Source: Cytobacillus depressus (GTDB lineage Bacteria; Bacillota; Bacilli; Bacillales; Cytobacillaceae). From it: 64,000 bases of DNA. Positions 34,726-43,804 of this stretch are shown piece after piece; positions within the stretch are counted from its first letter, which is position 1, and each line of letters begins with the position of its first letter. The translations under genes were made by a program, and so were the position numbers. The notes below the pieces were generated by a model. It was not told where the DNA came from, searched no databases, and saw nothing but the letters and a program-made list of their open reading frames with translations. The stretch covers positions 1 through 64,000 of the forward strand of contig NZ_WBOS01000019.1 in assembly GCF_008923245.1 (NCBI RefSeq). Direction: 5' to 3'.

Positions 34726-35880
34726 ATGCAAAAAAATATAAAGAAAATGACAGTGATCTTATTCATTGCTTTAATGACTGTTGTTATGGCAGCATGCGGA
34801 AATGATTCAGCTAATAAAAATGAAGCTAAGTCAGGAAAAGGTGAAGAAGGATTAAAAATTGCCATTGTAACAAGCCCTTCAGGCGTTGATGATGGCAGCT
34901 TTAATGAAGATAACTATAACGGTATTTTGAACTTTATTAAAAAGCATCCAACAGCAACGGTAAAGGCTGTTAGAGAAGAAACTGGTGATCTGGCTGCGGC
35001 TGTACAAGCTGTTGCTGATATTGTGGCAGATTATGATGTGATTGTAACACCTGGGTTTCAATTTGCTGGAATTTCTAGTATTGCAGTAGAAAATCCTGAT
35101 AAAATATTTATTTTAAATGACTCTGAGCCTGCACCTGTAGGGGACCAAAAAGAATTTGATAATATATATGCCATGAATTTCGCTGAACAAGAAAGTGGCT
35201 TTTTTGCAGGAATGGCTGCAGCACTTGAAACAAAATCAAATAAAGTAGCGGTTGTAAATGGGATCGCTTATCCTTCAAATGTAAATTACCAATTTGGCTT
35301 TGAATCTGGTGTGAATTATGTAAATAAAGTATATGGTAAAGATGTTAAAAGTGTTGAATTATCAGGTTATGCAGGGACGGATGTAACCGGCGCTAATGTT
35401 GGTGGTAACTATGCCGGATCTTTTGCAGATGAGGCAACTGGTAAAGTGATTGGAAATGCGTTAATTAAACAAGGTGTAGATATTATCTTTGTTGCAGCAG
35501 GTGGTACTGGTAATGGAGTATTCACTGCAGTTAAAGAAGCTAAAGGCGATGTAAAAGTGATTGGGTGCGATGTTGACCAATATGATGACGGTGTGAATGG
35601 TTCTAAAAATATCGTATTAACATCTGGTGTAAAATTCATGAGTAAGAATGTTGAAAAGGTATTAAATTCTGTTGTTGATGGCAGCTTTAAAGGCGGAAAT
35701 GTTGTTCTTTATGCAGATACAGAATCAACTGGTTTTATTAAAGAAGAAGGGCGTCATCAATTATCTGAGGATACTCTAAGTAAAATGAATGAAGCTTACG
35801 AGTTAGTTAAAGATGGTACAATCGTACCTGCATCTAACTTTAATGGCCATACTCCAGATAAGTTTCCAGGATTAAAATAA
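34726..35880 (+). CDS. nupN: BMP family nucleoside-binding lipoprotein (NupN/YufN-like)
   Basis: 384 residues. The signal peptide ends in a lipobox (VMAACGN), so the protein is lipid-anchored outside the membrane. BMP-family stretches such as DDGSFNEDNYNG, TPGFQFAG and FVAAGGTGNGVFTAVKEA mark the periplasmic-binding fold. It should capture guanosine or related nucleosides for the downstream ABC importer. The ATG follows GAGGAGG. The guanine riboswitch directly upstream supports a purine nucleoside cargo. It is followed after 120 bases by the ATPase gene. Confidence 0.9.
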   Translation: MQKNIKKMTVILFIALMTVVMAACGNDSANKNEAKSGKGEEGLKIAIVTSPSGVDDGSFNEDNYNGILNFIKKHPTATVKAVREETGDLAAAVQAVADIVADYDVIVTPGFQFAGISSIAVENPDKIFILNDSEPAPVGDQKEFDNIYAMNFAEQESGFFAGMAAALETKSNKVAVVNGIAYPSNVNYQFGFESGVNYVNKVYGKDVKSVELSGYAGTDVTGANVGGNYAGSFADEATGKVIGNALIKQGVDIIFVAAGGTGNGVFTAVKEAKGDVKVIGCDVDQYDDGVNGSKNIVLTSGVKFMSKNVEKVLNSVVDGSFKGGNVVLYADTESTGFIKEEGRHQLSEDTLSKMNEAYELVKDGTIVPASNFNGHTPDKFPGLK

Positions 35881-36000
35881 ATAGATAGATACAGAATATT
35901 GAAATGAACAAATAGAAGTTTATCATTTTCCCTGTTTAATAAACATTAGGGAATGATGAACTTCTTTTAAATTACTTTTCCTATATAAAGGAGACGAAAG

Positions 36001-37533
36001 ATGTCTGATTATATTGTAGAAATGAAGCATATAACCAAACGATTTCCTGGCATCGTGGCGAATGATGATGTTTCCCTTGGCATTAAAAAGGGAGAAATTT
36101 TTGCCTTACTTGGAGAAAATGGTGCCGGTAAATCAACTTTGATGAGTATTCTTAGTGGTATGTACGAACCGGATGAAGGAGAAATTTATATTCGGGGTGA
36201 GAAAGTCCAAATTAGCTCACCCAATCATGCGGCAAAGCTTAACATTGGAATGGTCCATCAGCATTTTAAGTTAGTCTCTGATTATACGATTACAGAGAAT
36301 ATTACTTTAGGAATCGAGCCCATCAAAAAGTTTGCAGGTCTCTTTCCATACGTAGATATTCGAAATGCCAATCGTAAAATTGAAGAACTGTCTAAAAACT
36401 TTGGCCTAGAAGTGGATCCTACGAAAAAAATAGCGGATCTTACTGTTTCGATGCAGCAGCGGGTGGAAATTTTAAAGGTGCTTTATCGTGAAGCAGAAAT
36501 CCTTATTTTTGATGAACCAACTGCAGTCTTAACGCCACAAGAAATTGATTTCTTACTTGGTATTATCGAAGGTCTACGAAACGGTGGAAAAACAATCATA
36601 TTAATTACACATAAGCTAGAAGAAATTAAGAAAGTCGCCGATCGATGTGCCGTATTGAACAAAGGCAAATTAATTGACGTGTTGGATGTGAAGAAAACAC
36701 CGGTTAATCTTATGGCACAATTAATGGTAGGCAGAGAGGTCAATTTTGAATCCGAAAAAGTACCTGCTCAGTTTAAAGAGGAAGTATTAAAGGTCGAACA
36801 TCTAACCGTTAAAAATGAAGATGGATTTGAAGTAGTTAAAGATGTTTCCTTTACGATACACAGTGGCGAAATATTTGCTATTGCTGGAGTAGCAGATAAT
36901 GGCCAAGTTGAAATAGCGGATACCATTGCTGGATTAACAAAGGTTAGTGGTGGAAAAATCCTCCTCGAAGGTAAGGACATTACGAATGAAAGTATAAGAA
37001 ACAGAACAGAAACTGGCATATCTTATATCCCTGAAGATCGACAAAGTTTTGGACTCGTTTTGGATTTTGATTTATCAACGAATTTAGCTTTAAAGCAGTA
37101 CTATAGGGAGCCCTTTTCTAGTAAGGGAATCTTAAATAAAGAAGAATTTGAGCAATTCGGCAGTAATATGATTGATAAATATGATATTAGAAGCGGGCAA
37201 GGAATTAAGACGCAAGTTCGTTCGATGAGTGGCGGTAATCAGCAAAAAGCGATTATTGCTCGCGAAATCGAATTACAATCGCCACTTATGATTTTCGTTC
37301 AGCCAACACGGGGAGTAGATATTGGTGCGATTGAAAATATTCATAGAATGATGATTCAAGAACGAGATAAAGGAAAAGCAGTCTTACTTATTTCATTAGA
37401 GTTAGATGAAATTATGAATGTAGCGGATACCATTGGAGTTATATATAATGGCCAACTTCAAAAAATTGCTAGTAGTGAATCATTAACGACGAATGAAGTC
37501 GGCGAATATATGATGGGGGCAAAGCATGAGTAA
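36001..37533 (+). CDS. nupO: Nucleoside ABC importer ATPase with two ABC domains (NupO/YufO-like)
   Basis: 510 residues with tandem ABC domains. The first has GENGAGKSTLMS and LTVSMQQRVEILK. The second has a degenerate Walker A (GVADNGQVE) and MSGGNQQKAIIAREI, as in sugar and nucleoside CUT2-type importers. Phe-Val replaces the usual Asp-Glu at the second Walker B (LMIFVQPTRGVD), so that site is probably inactive. It drives import with NupP and NupQ. The ATG follows AAAGGAGAC. The stop overlaps the nupP start by 8 bases. Confidence 0.93.
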   Translation: MSDYIVEMKHITKRFPGIVANDDVSLGIKKGEIFALLGENGAGKSTLMSILSGMYEPDEGEIYIRGEKVQISSPNHAAKLNIGMVHQHFKLVSDYTITENITLGIEPIKKFAGLFPYVDIRNANRKIEELSKNFGLEVDPTKKIADLTVSMQQRVEILKVLYREAEILIFDEPTAVLTPQEIDFLLGIIEGLRNGGKTIILITHKLEEIKKVADRCAVLNKGKLIDVLDVKKTPVNLMAQLMVGREVNFESEKVPAQFKEEVLKVEHLTVKNEDGFEVVKDVSFTIHSGEIFAIAGVADNGQVEIADTIAGLTKVSGGKILLEGKDITNESIRNRTETGISYIPEDRQSFGLVLDFDLSTNLALKQYYREPFSSKGILNKEEFEQFGSNMIDKYDIRSGQGIKTQVRSMSGGNQQKAIIAREIELQSPLMIFVQPTRGVDIGAIENIHRMMIQERDKGKAVLLISLELDEIMNVADTIGVIYNGQLQKIASSESLTTNEVGEYMMGAKHE

Positions 37534-38677
37534 AGATAAAAAGGAAAAATTCTTCAGTTATAGTCTTATTCGACCATTAAGTAATGAGAAATGGCAACCT
37601 ATCTCCATTCCATTAGTATCTATATTAATCAGTTTTATAGCTGCGGCTGTTGTTATCCTGTTAATTGGAAAAAACCCCATACAGGCATTTTATAACCTAT
37701 TCCAAGGGGCTGGAATCTTACCTAAGCCTTCTTATGCTGGCTATAAGAGCATGGTGACTGATTTTTTAAGTTTGCTAAATGCAATGACTCCGTTAGTATT
37801 TGCGAGCTTGGCAGTTGCTGTTGCTTTTAAAGCGGGTCTATTTAATATTGGAGTTTCCGGTCAAATGCTTGTCTCTGGTTTTTTAGCGACGATTATAGTT
37901 GGTTATAGTGGTTTAGATGCTGTCATCGCAAAGCCGCTTGTGCTGTTAGTCGGAATGGTCGCTGGAGGATTAATAGGAGGATTAGTAGGCTGGCTAAAAT
38001 ATAAATTTAACATTAATGAAGTAGTAACTACGATTATGTTAAATTATATTGCTCAATATGTCATAAGCTTTTTTATTCAAATGTTTTATATTGATCCAGT
38101 TTCAAGACAATCCCAATATATTTCAGAAGCAGCAAGATTAACTTTAGTAAATGTCGAAATTGCCAACTTGAAAATGGATATTCCATTAGGCTTTATTTTA
38201 GCCATCATTACCGCTATTTTAGTAAAGTTTGTGATGGACAAAACAGTAGTTGGTTTTGAAATGAAAGCAGTAGGTTCCAACCGTAATGCAGCAAAATATG
38301 CAGGAATTAATGTCGGAAGAAATACAGTCTTAGCCATGGTTATGTCAGGAGGTTTGGCTGGTCTTGCAGGTGTCACTTATTATTTAGGTCATTTTTCTTC
38401 CATACAACCAAAAGTATTATCAAGTCTCGGTTTTGATTCCATTGCTGTATCGTTATTAGGAAACTCTCATCCAATTGGTGTTATTTTTTCATCATTTTTA
38501 GTATCTATTATTGATCAAGGAAGCACGTATATGAGTTCACAGGCTGGAATTAGACAAGAAATTTCTTCTGTGATCATTGGGTTAATCCTATTGGTTAGTG
38601 CATGTGGTGAATACTTGAAGTTTAAAGTCAGACGCCTGAAGGAAAAAGAAGTGGATCGAAAGGAGCGTGAATCATAA
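37526..38677 (+). CDS. nupP: Nucleoside ABC importer permease (NupP/YufP-like)
   Basis: 383 residues with about eight to ten membrane helices, belonging to the BPD_transp_2 family (GLFNIGVSGQMLVSGFLAT, MKAVGSNRNAAKYAGINV, SLGFDSIAVSLLGNSHP). It forms one half of the membrane channel for nucleosides. It overlaps nupO by 8 bases at its start and nupQ by one base at its end (TAATG), so the subunits are translationally coupled. Confidence 0.93.
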   Translation: MSKDKKEKFFSYSLIRPLSNEKWQPISIPLVSILISFIAAAVVILLIGKNPIQAFYNLFQGAGILPKPSYAGYKSMVTDFLSLLNAMTPLVFASLAVAVAFKAGLFNIGVSGQMLVSGFLATIIVGYSGLDAVIAKPLVLLVGMVAGGLIGGLVGWLKYKFNINEVVTTIMLNYIAQYVISFFIQMFYIDPVSRQSQYISEAARLTLVNVEIANLKMDIPLGFILAIITAILVKFVMDKTVVGFEMKAVGSNRNAAKYAGINVGRNTVLAMVMSGGLAGLAGVTYYLGHFSSIQPKVLSSLGFDSIAVSLLGNSHPIGVIFSSFLVSIIDQGSTYMSSQAGIRQEISSVIIGLILLVSACGEYLKFKVRRLKEKEVDRKERES

Positions 38678-39636
38678 TGGATACAATAATTATTGATGGA
38701 TTATCCTTTGCTCTGCCACTTTTTATTTTGGCAATAGGCGGAATATATAGTGAAAAGAGTGGCATTATCAATTTAGCGCTTGAAGGCATTCAAGGTTTTG
38801 GGGCATTCGTAGGAGCGCTGTCAGCTGTTTTAATCGCAAATGCTTCTGGCATGGATGTTCAAAATCTATTTTACGTGGCATTAATATTTTCGATGATTGG
38901 CGGAATGACTTTTTCCATTATTCATGCTGTGTTATGTATTAAGTTTAAGGCCAATCAAGTGATCAGTGGTGTCGTGATAAATATTTTAGCGTTAGCACTA
39001 ACGACTTTCTTAACGACACAAATAAATGCACTTGTATTTGGAGCGGCTTCGGACAAGTTTCGATTAGGTGTATCGGAGCGGTTTACGATTGAAGGTTTAG
39101 CCAATATCCCAGTGATTGGTGCAGTCTTTACGAATGTGTATCCGTTTGAAGTGATTATCATCGTGATTGCCTTTTTTGCTTGGTATCTTTTATATAAAAC
39201 AAGATTTGGCATGCGCTTAAGAGCGAGTGGGGAAAATCCTCATTCGGTTGATGCAGCAGGTGTAAATGTATTGAAAATTAGGTTTTCTGCGGTTTTAATA
39301 TCGGGGCTATTATCAGGTCTAGGCGGCATGTGTTTTGCCTATTCCATTTCAGCTAACTTTTCTTCAAATATTTATATGGGATATGGCTTCTTAGCTATTG
39401 CTGCATTAATTTTTGGTAATTGGAGGATTCTCCCTACTTTAGCCGCTTGTCTTTTATTTGGTTTTGCAAAATCTGGGGGTGCGTTTATTGCTCAGTCAAT
39501 GGCATTACCAAGTAGTTTCACCGATTTATTCATGATTTTACCGTATGTATTAACTTTATTGTTATTAATCTTTTTCTCAAAATCAAATCGCGCTCCGAGA
39601 GCATTAGGTGAAATTTATGACAAAGGAAAGAGATAA
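38677..39636 (+). CDS. nupQ: Nucleoside ABC importer permease (NupQ/YufQ-like)
   Basis: 319 residues with about eight membrane helices. Second BPD_transp_2 permease: YSEKSGIINLALEGIQGFGAF, MRLRASGENPHSVDAAGVNV and GYGFLAIAALIFGNW are typical. It pairs with NupP in the channel. It is the last gene of the nupNOPQ-type operon and is followed by a hairpin terminator at 39702-39744. In B. subtilis the homologous operon imports guanosine and is CodY-controlled. Here a guanine riboswitch is also present. Confidence 0.93.
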   Translation: MDTIIIDGLSFALPLFILAIGGIYSEKSGIINLALEGIQGFGAFVGALSAVLIANASGMDVQNLFYVALIFSMIGGMTFSIIHAVLCIKFKANQVISGVVINILALALTTFLTTQINALVFGAASDKFRLGVSERFTIEGLANIPVIGAVFTNVYPFEVIIIVIAFFAWYLLYKTRFGMRLRASGENPHSVDAAGVNVLKIRFSAVLISGLLSGLGGMCFAYSISANFSSNIYMGYGFLAIAALIFGNWRILPTLAACLLFGFAKSGGAFIAQSMALPSSFTDLFMILPYVLTLLLLIFFSKSNRAPRALGEIYDKGKR

Positions 39637-39701
39637 ATAAATTTTCTAAGCAGTTCCCACCGTATAACGTCATTTTTAAATGAAAACCCCAATTATTAGA
39701 G

Positions 39702-39744
39702 AAGGTCTTTCATCAGTTTACTAAACTGGTGGGAGGCCTTTTCT
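39702..39744 (+). terminator. terminator of the nup operon
   Basis: AAGGTCTTTCATCAGTTTA pairs imperfectly with TAAACTGGTGGGAGGCCTT and is followed by TTCTTTC. Its arms resemble the terminator part of the structured repeat family at 25.9 and 34.3 kb. Confidence 0.7.
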
Positions 39745-39916
39745 TTCATGTTTGCCGTGATATGAGTATTTATGGTTTCATGGTTGTGTTAATGGCTGTC
39801 TGAATCAGCAGGCGGAAGAATCGGCCTCTTCTTCCAAAAATTTAATCTCTTCTACTTTTACTTGTTACTTTGGGGATTGAATATTTTCTGTAAGGTTCAA
39901 TATTAACAGCCCCATT

Positions 39917-40032
39917 TAATAGAATCCCTCAAGAAGGGTGCTGACGGCTCTTTCTTTGTTTCGTATCGCTGGGCGATATAACTTGCAAACAAATCTAAAA
40001 ACCTTCATATTTAATAGAAAAGGAGGTCCGAT
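39917..40032 (+). promoter_or_regulatory. Leader of the DUF3967 gene with palindrome TATCGC-TGG-GCGATA
   Basis: The 115 bases before the start codon are conserved in front of each of the three decayed copies downstream. The core is an exact palindrome, TATCGCTGGGCGATA, at 39964-39978. It recurs at 40974-40988, 41433-41447 and 43051-43065. It could be an operator bound by the encoded HTH protein or part of a conserved leader RNA. The remaining bases back to 39745 show nothing clear. Confidence 0.55.
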
Positions 40033-40740
40033 ATGCGACGTGATATACAACCAAATGAACGAGCTTTCTCTTCCAAGGAAGTGGCAGAAGAAGTAGGGAT
40101 TGCAACTCCCACTGTTCGAAAGTATGGCCAAATCTTAGAGCGGAATGGATATGAGTTTTTAAAAGATGGCGATCGACGTATCTTTGTTCAATCTGACATC
40201 GGAGCGCTTATAGCGTTACGCGATACGGACAAGCCCCTAGACGATACAGCAAAAGACCTTGTGAATCAACAAAAAGAAAGATTAGAAGGATCCAATGAAA
40301 AAGAGATTGCCTTAATCGATACATATGGAAATATACCTCATGATCCCAATCAATTAAAAGAGGTCTTTATGTTTTTAGTCAATGAACTCGCAGCCACACG
40401 TGAGATGAATGTCCAACTAACAAACGATATGTCAGAGCTTAAAACAAAGGTTTCCCGACTCCAGCAAGATCATCATGTTATAAGTTCTAGTATAGGAAAT
40501 TCAGCGCAAAAAACTAGTGCTAAAATTGAAAAATTAACTGAACAACAAAATATCCATTACGAAACATTGCTGCAACAAGAAAAACAAAAAAGTGAACTCT
40601 TACAAAAAGAAATACAAAATATGCGTGACGAACAGAAAAAAGAATGGAGTTCACAAAATGATTTTAATAAACGATTAGAAGAAGCGATACAGAAACCTAA
40701 AGAAAAATGGGGAGGGCTTTTCTCCATATTTAGAAAATAA
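40033..40740 (+). CDS. MerR-like HTH protein with DUF3967 C-terminal region
   Basis: 235 residues. Residues about 12-60 form a MerR-like helix-turn-helix (FSSKEVAEEVGIATPTVRKYGQILERNG). Residues about 130-225 are a long charged coiled coil. The tail EKWGGLFSIFRK looks like an amphipathic or membrane-touching end. Proteins of this layout (DUF3967) are common on Bacillus plasmids and chromosomes and resemble RacA-type DNA-binding/coiled-coil proteins. The function is not established. The ATG follows AAAAGGAGG. It is the only intact member of a family that has three decayed copies immediately downstream. Confidence 0.75.
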   Translation: MRRDIQPNERAFSSKEVAEEVGIATPTVRKYGQILERNGYEFLKDGDRRIFVQSDIGALIALRDTDKPLDDTAKDLVNQQKERLEGSNEKEIALIDTYGNIPHDPNQLKEVFMFLVNELAATREMNVQLTNDMSELKTKVSRLQQDHHVISSSIGNSAQKTSAKIEKLTEQQNIHYETLLQQEKQKSELLQKEIQNMRDEQKKEWSSQNDFNKRLEEAIQKPKEKWGGLFSIFRK

Positions 40741-41041
40741 GGTGTCTGTTTAAGGTTTTTATGCCTAACTGTGTAAAGATTTGTGGAAGGAAATTTTTGA
40801 TGAAGAAAATTTAAGCGATATGAATCTAAACAATATACACAACTTGAAGCAAGAAAAAAAGAATGTTTGAATAAAATGGGAGTTGAGGCGGTTAAGAAAC
40901 TCAATAAAAACATGAGTCATCCCTGATGGAGTTCCCTAAGAAAGGGTTGATCGGCTCTTTTTTTTGTGTTTCGTATCGCTGGGCGATATAACCTGCAAGT
41001 AAATCCCCAGGACCCTCATCTTTAAGAAAAGGAAGTCTGAT

Positions 41042-41378
41042 ATGCGACATGATATACATCTGATGAACGGCATTCTCTTCCAAGGAAGTGGGAATGCAAC
41101 ACCCACTGTTCAAAAGTATGGTCACATTTTAGAGTGAAATGGATACGAGTACTTATAAGAGAGTAATCCGTGTATCTTGTTCAAACCGACATCGGAGTGC
41201 TTATAGCGTTACCCGATACGGATAAGTCGCTAGGCAATGCAGCTACAGACCTTGTGAATCAACAAAAAGAAAGATTAGAATGAACCTTTGAACTCGCAGC
41301 CAGGAGTGAAGTGATATCCAACTGATAAACGATATGTGTCTGTTAAAACCAAGGTTTCCTGGCTCCAACAGTTCAACA
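41042..41378 (+). pseudogene. Decayed DUF3967 gene copy 2
   Basis: Starting at ATGCGACATGATATACATC, the sequence follows the intact gene at 40033 but has lost part of the HTH region, carries a TGA after KERLE and has an internal deletion before ELAA. The matching stretch ends in TTTCCTGGCTCCAACAG. Its leader (about 40925-41041), with the TATCGCTGGGCGATA palindrome, is better preserved than the coding part. Frames are broken, so no product is expected. Confidence 0.75.
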
Positions 41379-41500
41379 TGTACTTAATAGTGCTTCTCAA
41401 GAAAGGGGCTGGAAAGCTCTTTTTTTGATTCGTATCGCTGGGCGATATACCTAGCAATAAAATCCCCAGAACCTTCATTTTTAAGAAAAGGAAGTTTGAT

Positions 41501-41870
41501 ATGCGACATGATATACATCTGATGAACGAGCATTCTTTTCCAAGGAAGTGGGAATGCAACACCCACTGTTCAAGAGTATGGACATATTTTAGAGTGAAAA
41601 GGATATAGGTTCTTAAAAGAGGGCAATCTGCGTATCTTTGTGCAATCCGGCATCGGACCGCTTATAGCGTTACCCGATACGGATAAGTCCCTAGACGATA
41701 CAGCTACAGACCTTGTGAAACAACAAAAAGAAAGATTAGAATCGACCAATGAAACAGAGATTATGATACCTGATACATTGAAAATCCCCCCTAGACCCCA
41801 CTCAAATAAAAGAAAACACTATTTTTCAAATTCCACAAATTCCCGGGGAATATCTACAAATTATGAGTAG
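41501..41870 (+). pseudogene. Decayed DUF3967 gene copy 3
   Basis: It begins at ATGCGACATGATATAC with the same leader and palindrome (41433-41447). The HTH part is frameshifted by deletions and contains stops. The later segment (IGPLIALPDTDKSLDDTA, VKQQKERLE) is still readable from 41640. It ends in ATCTACAAATTATGAG, an ending shared with copy 4 but not with the intact gene. Confidence 0.75.
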
Positions 41871-42050
41871 ATATCGACAAAAATTAGCAGCATTTTAATA
41901 ACCATTTGTTTTTTTCGGATAAGAAAGTAGACAGACTATAGAATTCAAATTATCAATGCTAATAATTTGCTAACGCATTCAAGTGAAAAACGATAAAATC
42001 CCGTGAAAGATGTTACATTTCTCATTAGCAAAAACCTTAATATACCACAC

Positions 42051-42171
42051 CTTTTGCACATAACGTTAAAGAAATTACACACTCTCACCTTAGGGGAGGT
42101 ATGATGTAATAACGCCTTACCAATTAAAAGAAGCTTCTCATGAGTCGTTTGACTTTTAAGAAGCTTTTTTT
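42051..42171 (+). repeat. Structured intergenic repeat, copy c
   Basis: CTTTTGCACATAACGTTAAAG, ATTACACACTCTCACC and ATGATGTAATAACGCC align base by base with copy b at 34126. The middle hairpin is shortened, and a terminator hairpin (42131-42171, AAGCTTC.../...GAAGCTT) with seven T closes it. ATTACA...TGTAAT forms an outer stem. From 42172 to 42514 I see only A/T-rich sequence and a possible promoter for the next gene. Confidence 0.55.
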
Positions 42172-42514
42172 GTTGTTAATTAAACGTTTGATTAATAATA
42201 AATGAAATAGAAATGTACAAGTCAATCCGTGAAACATTAATGTGAAACAAGAATAATCGGGGAGTGACAGTGAATCGCGCCCATGATAAATGACTCTTGT
42301 CACGTTATCCAGCGTATTATAATGTTAAAATGACTTCAATTTGACAATTTTATATTTGCTTTGGAAAAGGCAACGGCTTACGGAAAATTCGTTTAAGAAA
42401 TTGATATATGCTTCAATTTGATTAAAACAACTTTTTGGTAGGATATATTAAATTGAAGTAAGAGGGTTTTATTGCGATTGTTGAAAATGTTTTTTTAAGG
42501 AATGGTGAAGAATA

Positions 42515-42940
42515 ATGCTATATATGTGGAATATTGAGAAGATAATTAATAGTACATTACAAGAACTCAAACTAAATATAAATGTTGAATCCAGCGATAA
42601 GCTTACTGCACCGATGAGTTATAACATAGCGACAAATACGATAAAGTTTAACTACTTACAAATTAACGGATATAACGCAAAAATTAATTTTAAAATTAAA
42701 GAAACGGATGAAAACTTTGTGAAACTTATTCTTTATCTTCAGCTTGGTTATTATTTAGAATTTAGGAAAAATCCACGAGTTTTAAAGACTCTCATTTATG
42801 GTGAAGAAAAAGAAAAGGAACAGCTTTTAGCAGAAATCGAAGAGAATGCTTGGGAATATGGAAGAACACTGGTGCCTGAATATCTAATAAAAGCATATGA
42901 TCAAGTACGTGAATTGGATAAAATCCTGTTAAAAGACTGA
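42515..42940 (+). CDS. Unknown protein resembling a zincin with a lost active site
   Basis: 141 residues starting at ATG (an internal ATG at codon 4 is possible), 11 bases after AAGGAATGGTGAAG. No signal peptide or membrane helix. The arrangement FVKLILYLQLGYYLEF, then GEEKEKEQLLAEIEENAWEYGRTLVPEYL, recalls small metallopeptidase-like proteins. In those a HELGH helix is followed by a Glu-rich segment beginning EENAWEYG. Here the HExxH histidines are absent (LQLGY). It may be a degenerate or regulatory relative. It sits between decayed DUF3967 copies 3 and 4. I cannot name a function. Confidence 0.5.
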   Translation: MLYMWNIEKIINSTLQELKLNINVESSDKLTAPMSYNIATNTIKFNYLQINGYNAKINFKIKETDENFVKLILYLQLGYYLEFRKNPRVLKTLIYGEEKEKEQLLAEIEENAWEYGRTLVPEYLIKAYDQVRELDKILLKD

Positions 42941-43118
42941 AAAGATCAAAGGGGCAGTATTAACGCTTCTACTCCAATAGTTACTTAATTGTTTTGGAGT
43001 AGATTAAAGGAATCCTCATGAAAGAGGCTGATTGGCTCTTTTTTGTTTCGTATCGCTGGGCGATATGACTTGCAAAAAAGTGTAAAAACCTTCTTATTTA
43101 ATAGAAAAGGAGGTCGAT

Positions 43119-43417
43119 ATGCGACGTGATATACAACCGAATGAACGAGCATTCTTTTCCAAGAGGGCAATCCGCGTATCTTTGTTCAATCCGACATCGG
43201 AGCGCTTATTGCGTTACCTGATATGGGCAAGTCTCTAAACGATACAGCTAAAGCCCTTGTGAATCAACAAAAAGAAAGATTAGAAGCAACCAGTGAAACA
43301 GAGATTGCAATACCTAATACATTTGAAATTCCCCCCCTCGCCCCCAATCAATTAAACGAAATCACTAATTTGCAAATTTCAACAAATTCCCGGGAAATAT
43401 CTACAAATTATGAGTAG
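43119..43417 (+). pseudogene. Decayed DUF3967 gene copy 4
   Basis: It begins at ATGCGACGTGATATACAACCG with a good AAAAGGAGG and the palindrome at 43051-43065, closest to the intact copy at its 5' end. Most of the HTH is deleted (the sequence jumps from ERAFFSK to RAIRVSL), the frame is lost and the coiled-coil part is replaced by the short ending seen in copy 3. A 64-codon frame from 43223 is the remnant of the middle part. Confidence 0.75.
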
Positions 43418-43524
43418 ATATTGACAAGATTCGGCTACATTAACCATTTGTTTTTACGGTCAGAATGAATCTATCTAATGAATAAATAGTTAGCTCTACT
43501 TGCGTTCTTTTTTTGGAGGAAAAA

Positions 43525-43632
43525 ATGAACGGAAGAACTTGGCTCGGCGTAGTTTTAAATATCATTGGAGTTATTATATTAGCGTATGAGCGAGCGAAAA
43601 AGGATAACGTTCTTCAGTACAAAGTGTTATAA
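43525..43632 (+). CDS. 35-residue single-helix membrane microprotein
   Basis: A short frame encodes 35 residues: a polar start (MNGRTW), one hydrophobic helix (about 7-21, LGVVLNIIGVIILAY), then a basic tail (ERAKK) and a hydrophobic end. The ribosome site is excellent (TTTTGGAGGAAAAA-ATG, spacing 5-6). It is followed by a hairpin terminator at about 43690-43752, so it looks like an independent gene. I do not recognise the family. Its arrangement (one helix, positive tail) would also fit a small toxin or a regulator of a membrane protein. Confidence 0.5.
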   Translation: MNGRTWLGVVLNIIGVIILAYERAKKDNVLQYKVL

Positions 43633-43689
43633 TAGAAAGGTTGGTTTGTCTATTTCAGTTATTTACTGTGAGCTCGAAAAAATGAAGAT

Positions 43690-43752
43690 ACCTAAAGTTC
43701 AATGGGACGACTTGTAAAGTCATTCCAACGACCTTTAGGTTTCTTTTTTTGG
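43690..43752 (+). terminator. terminator upstream of lrgA
   Basis: ACCTAAAG and CTTTAGGT form an 8-bp outer stem enclosing GACTTgtaAAGTC-like inner pairing, and a run of T follows. Confidence 0.65.
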
Positions 43753-43804
43753 TCCTGAATTATACTTACTCTTCAAATTAAGCAGTCGAAAGGAATGTTA
43801 TATT

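Noticed and set aside
34879..35639. Minus-strand frames inside nupN
   Set aside because: Shadows of the nupN coding sequence; no independent support.
40900..43440. Repeated blocks taken at first as a CRISPR array or tandem repeat
   Set aside because: Units are hundreds of bases long, unequal and recognisable as decayed copies of the gene at 40033; there are no spacers of constant length and no cas genes.
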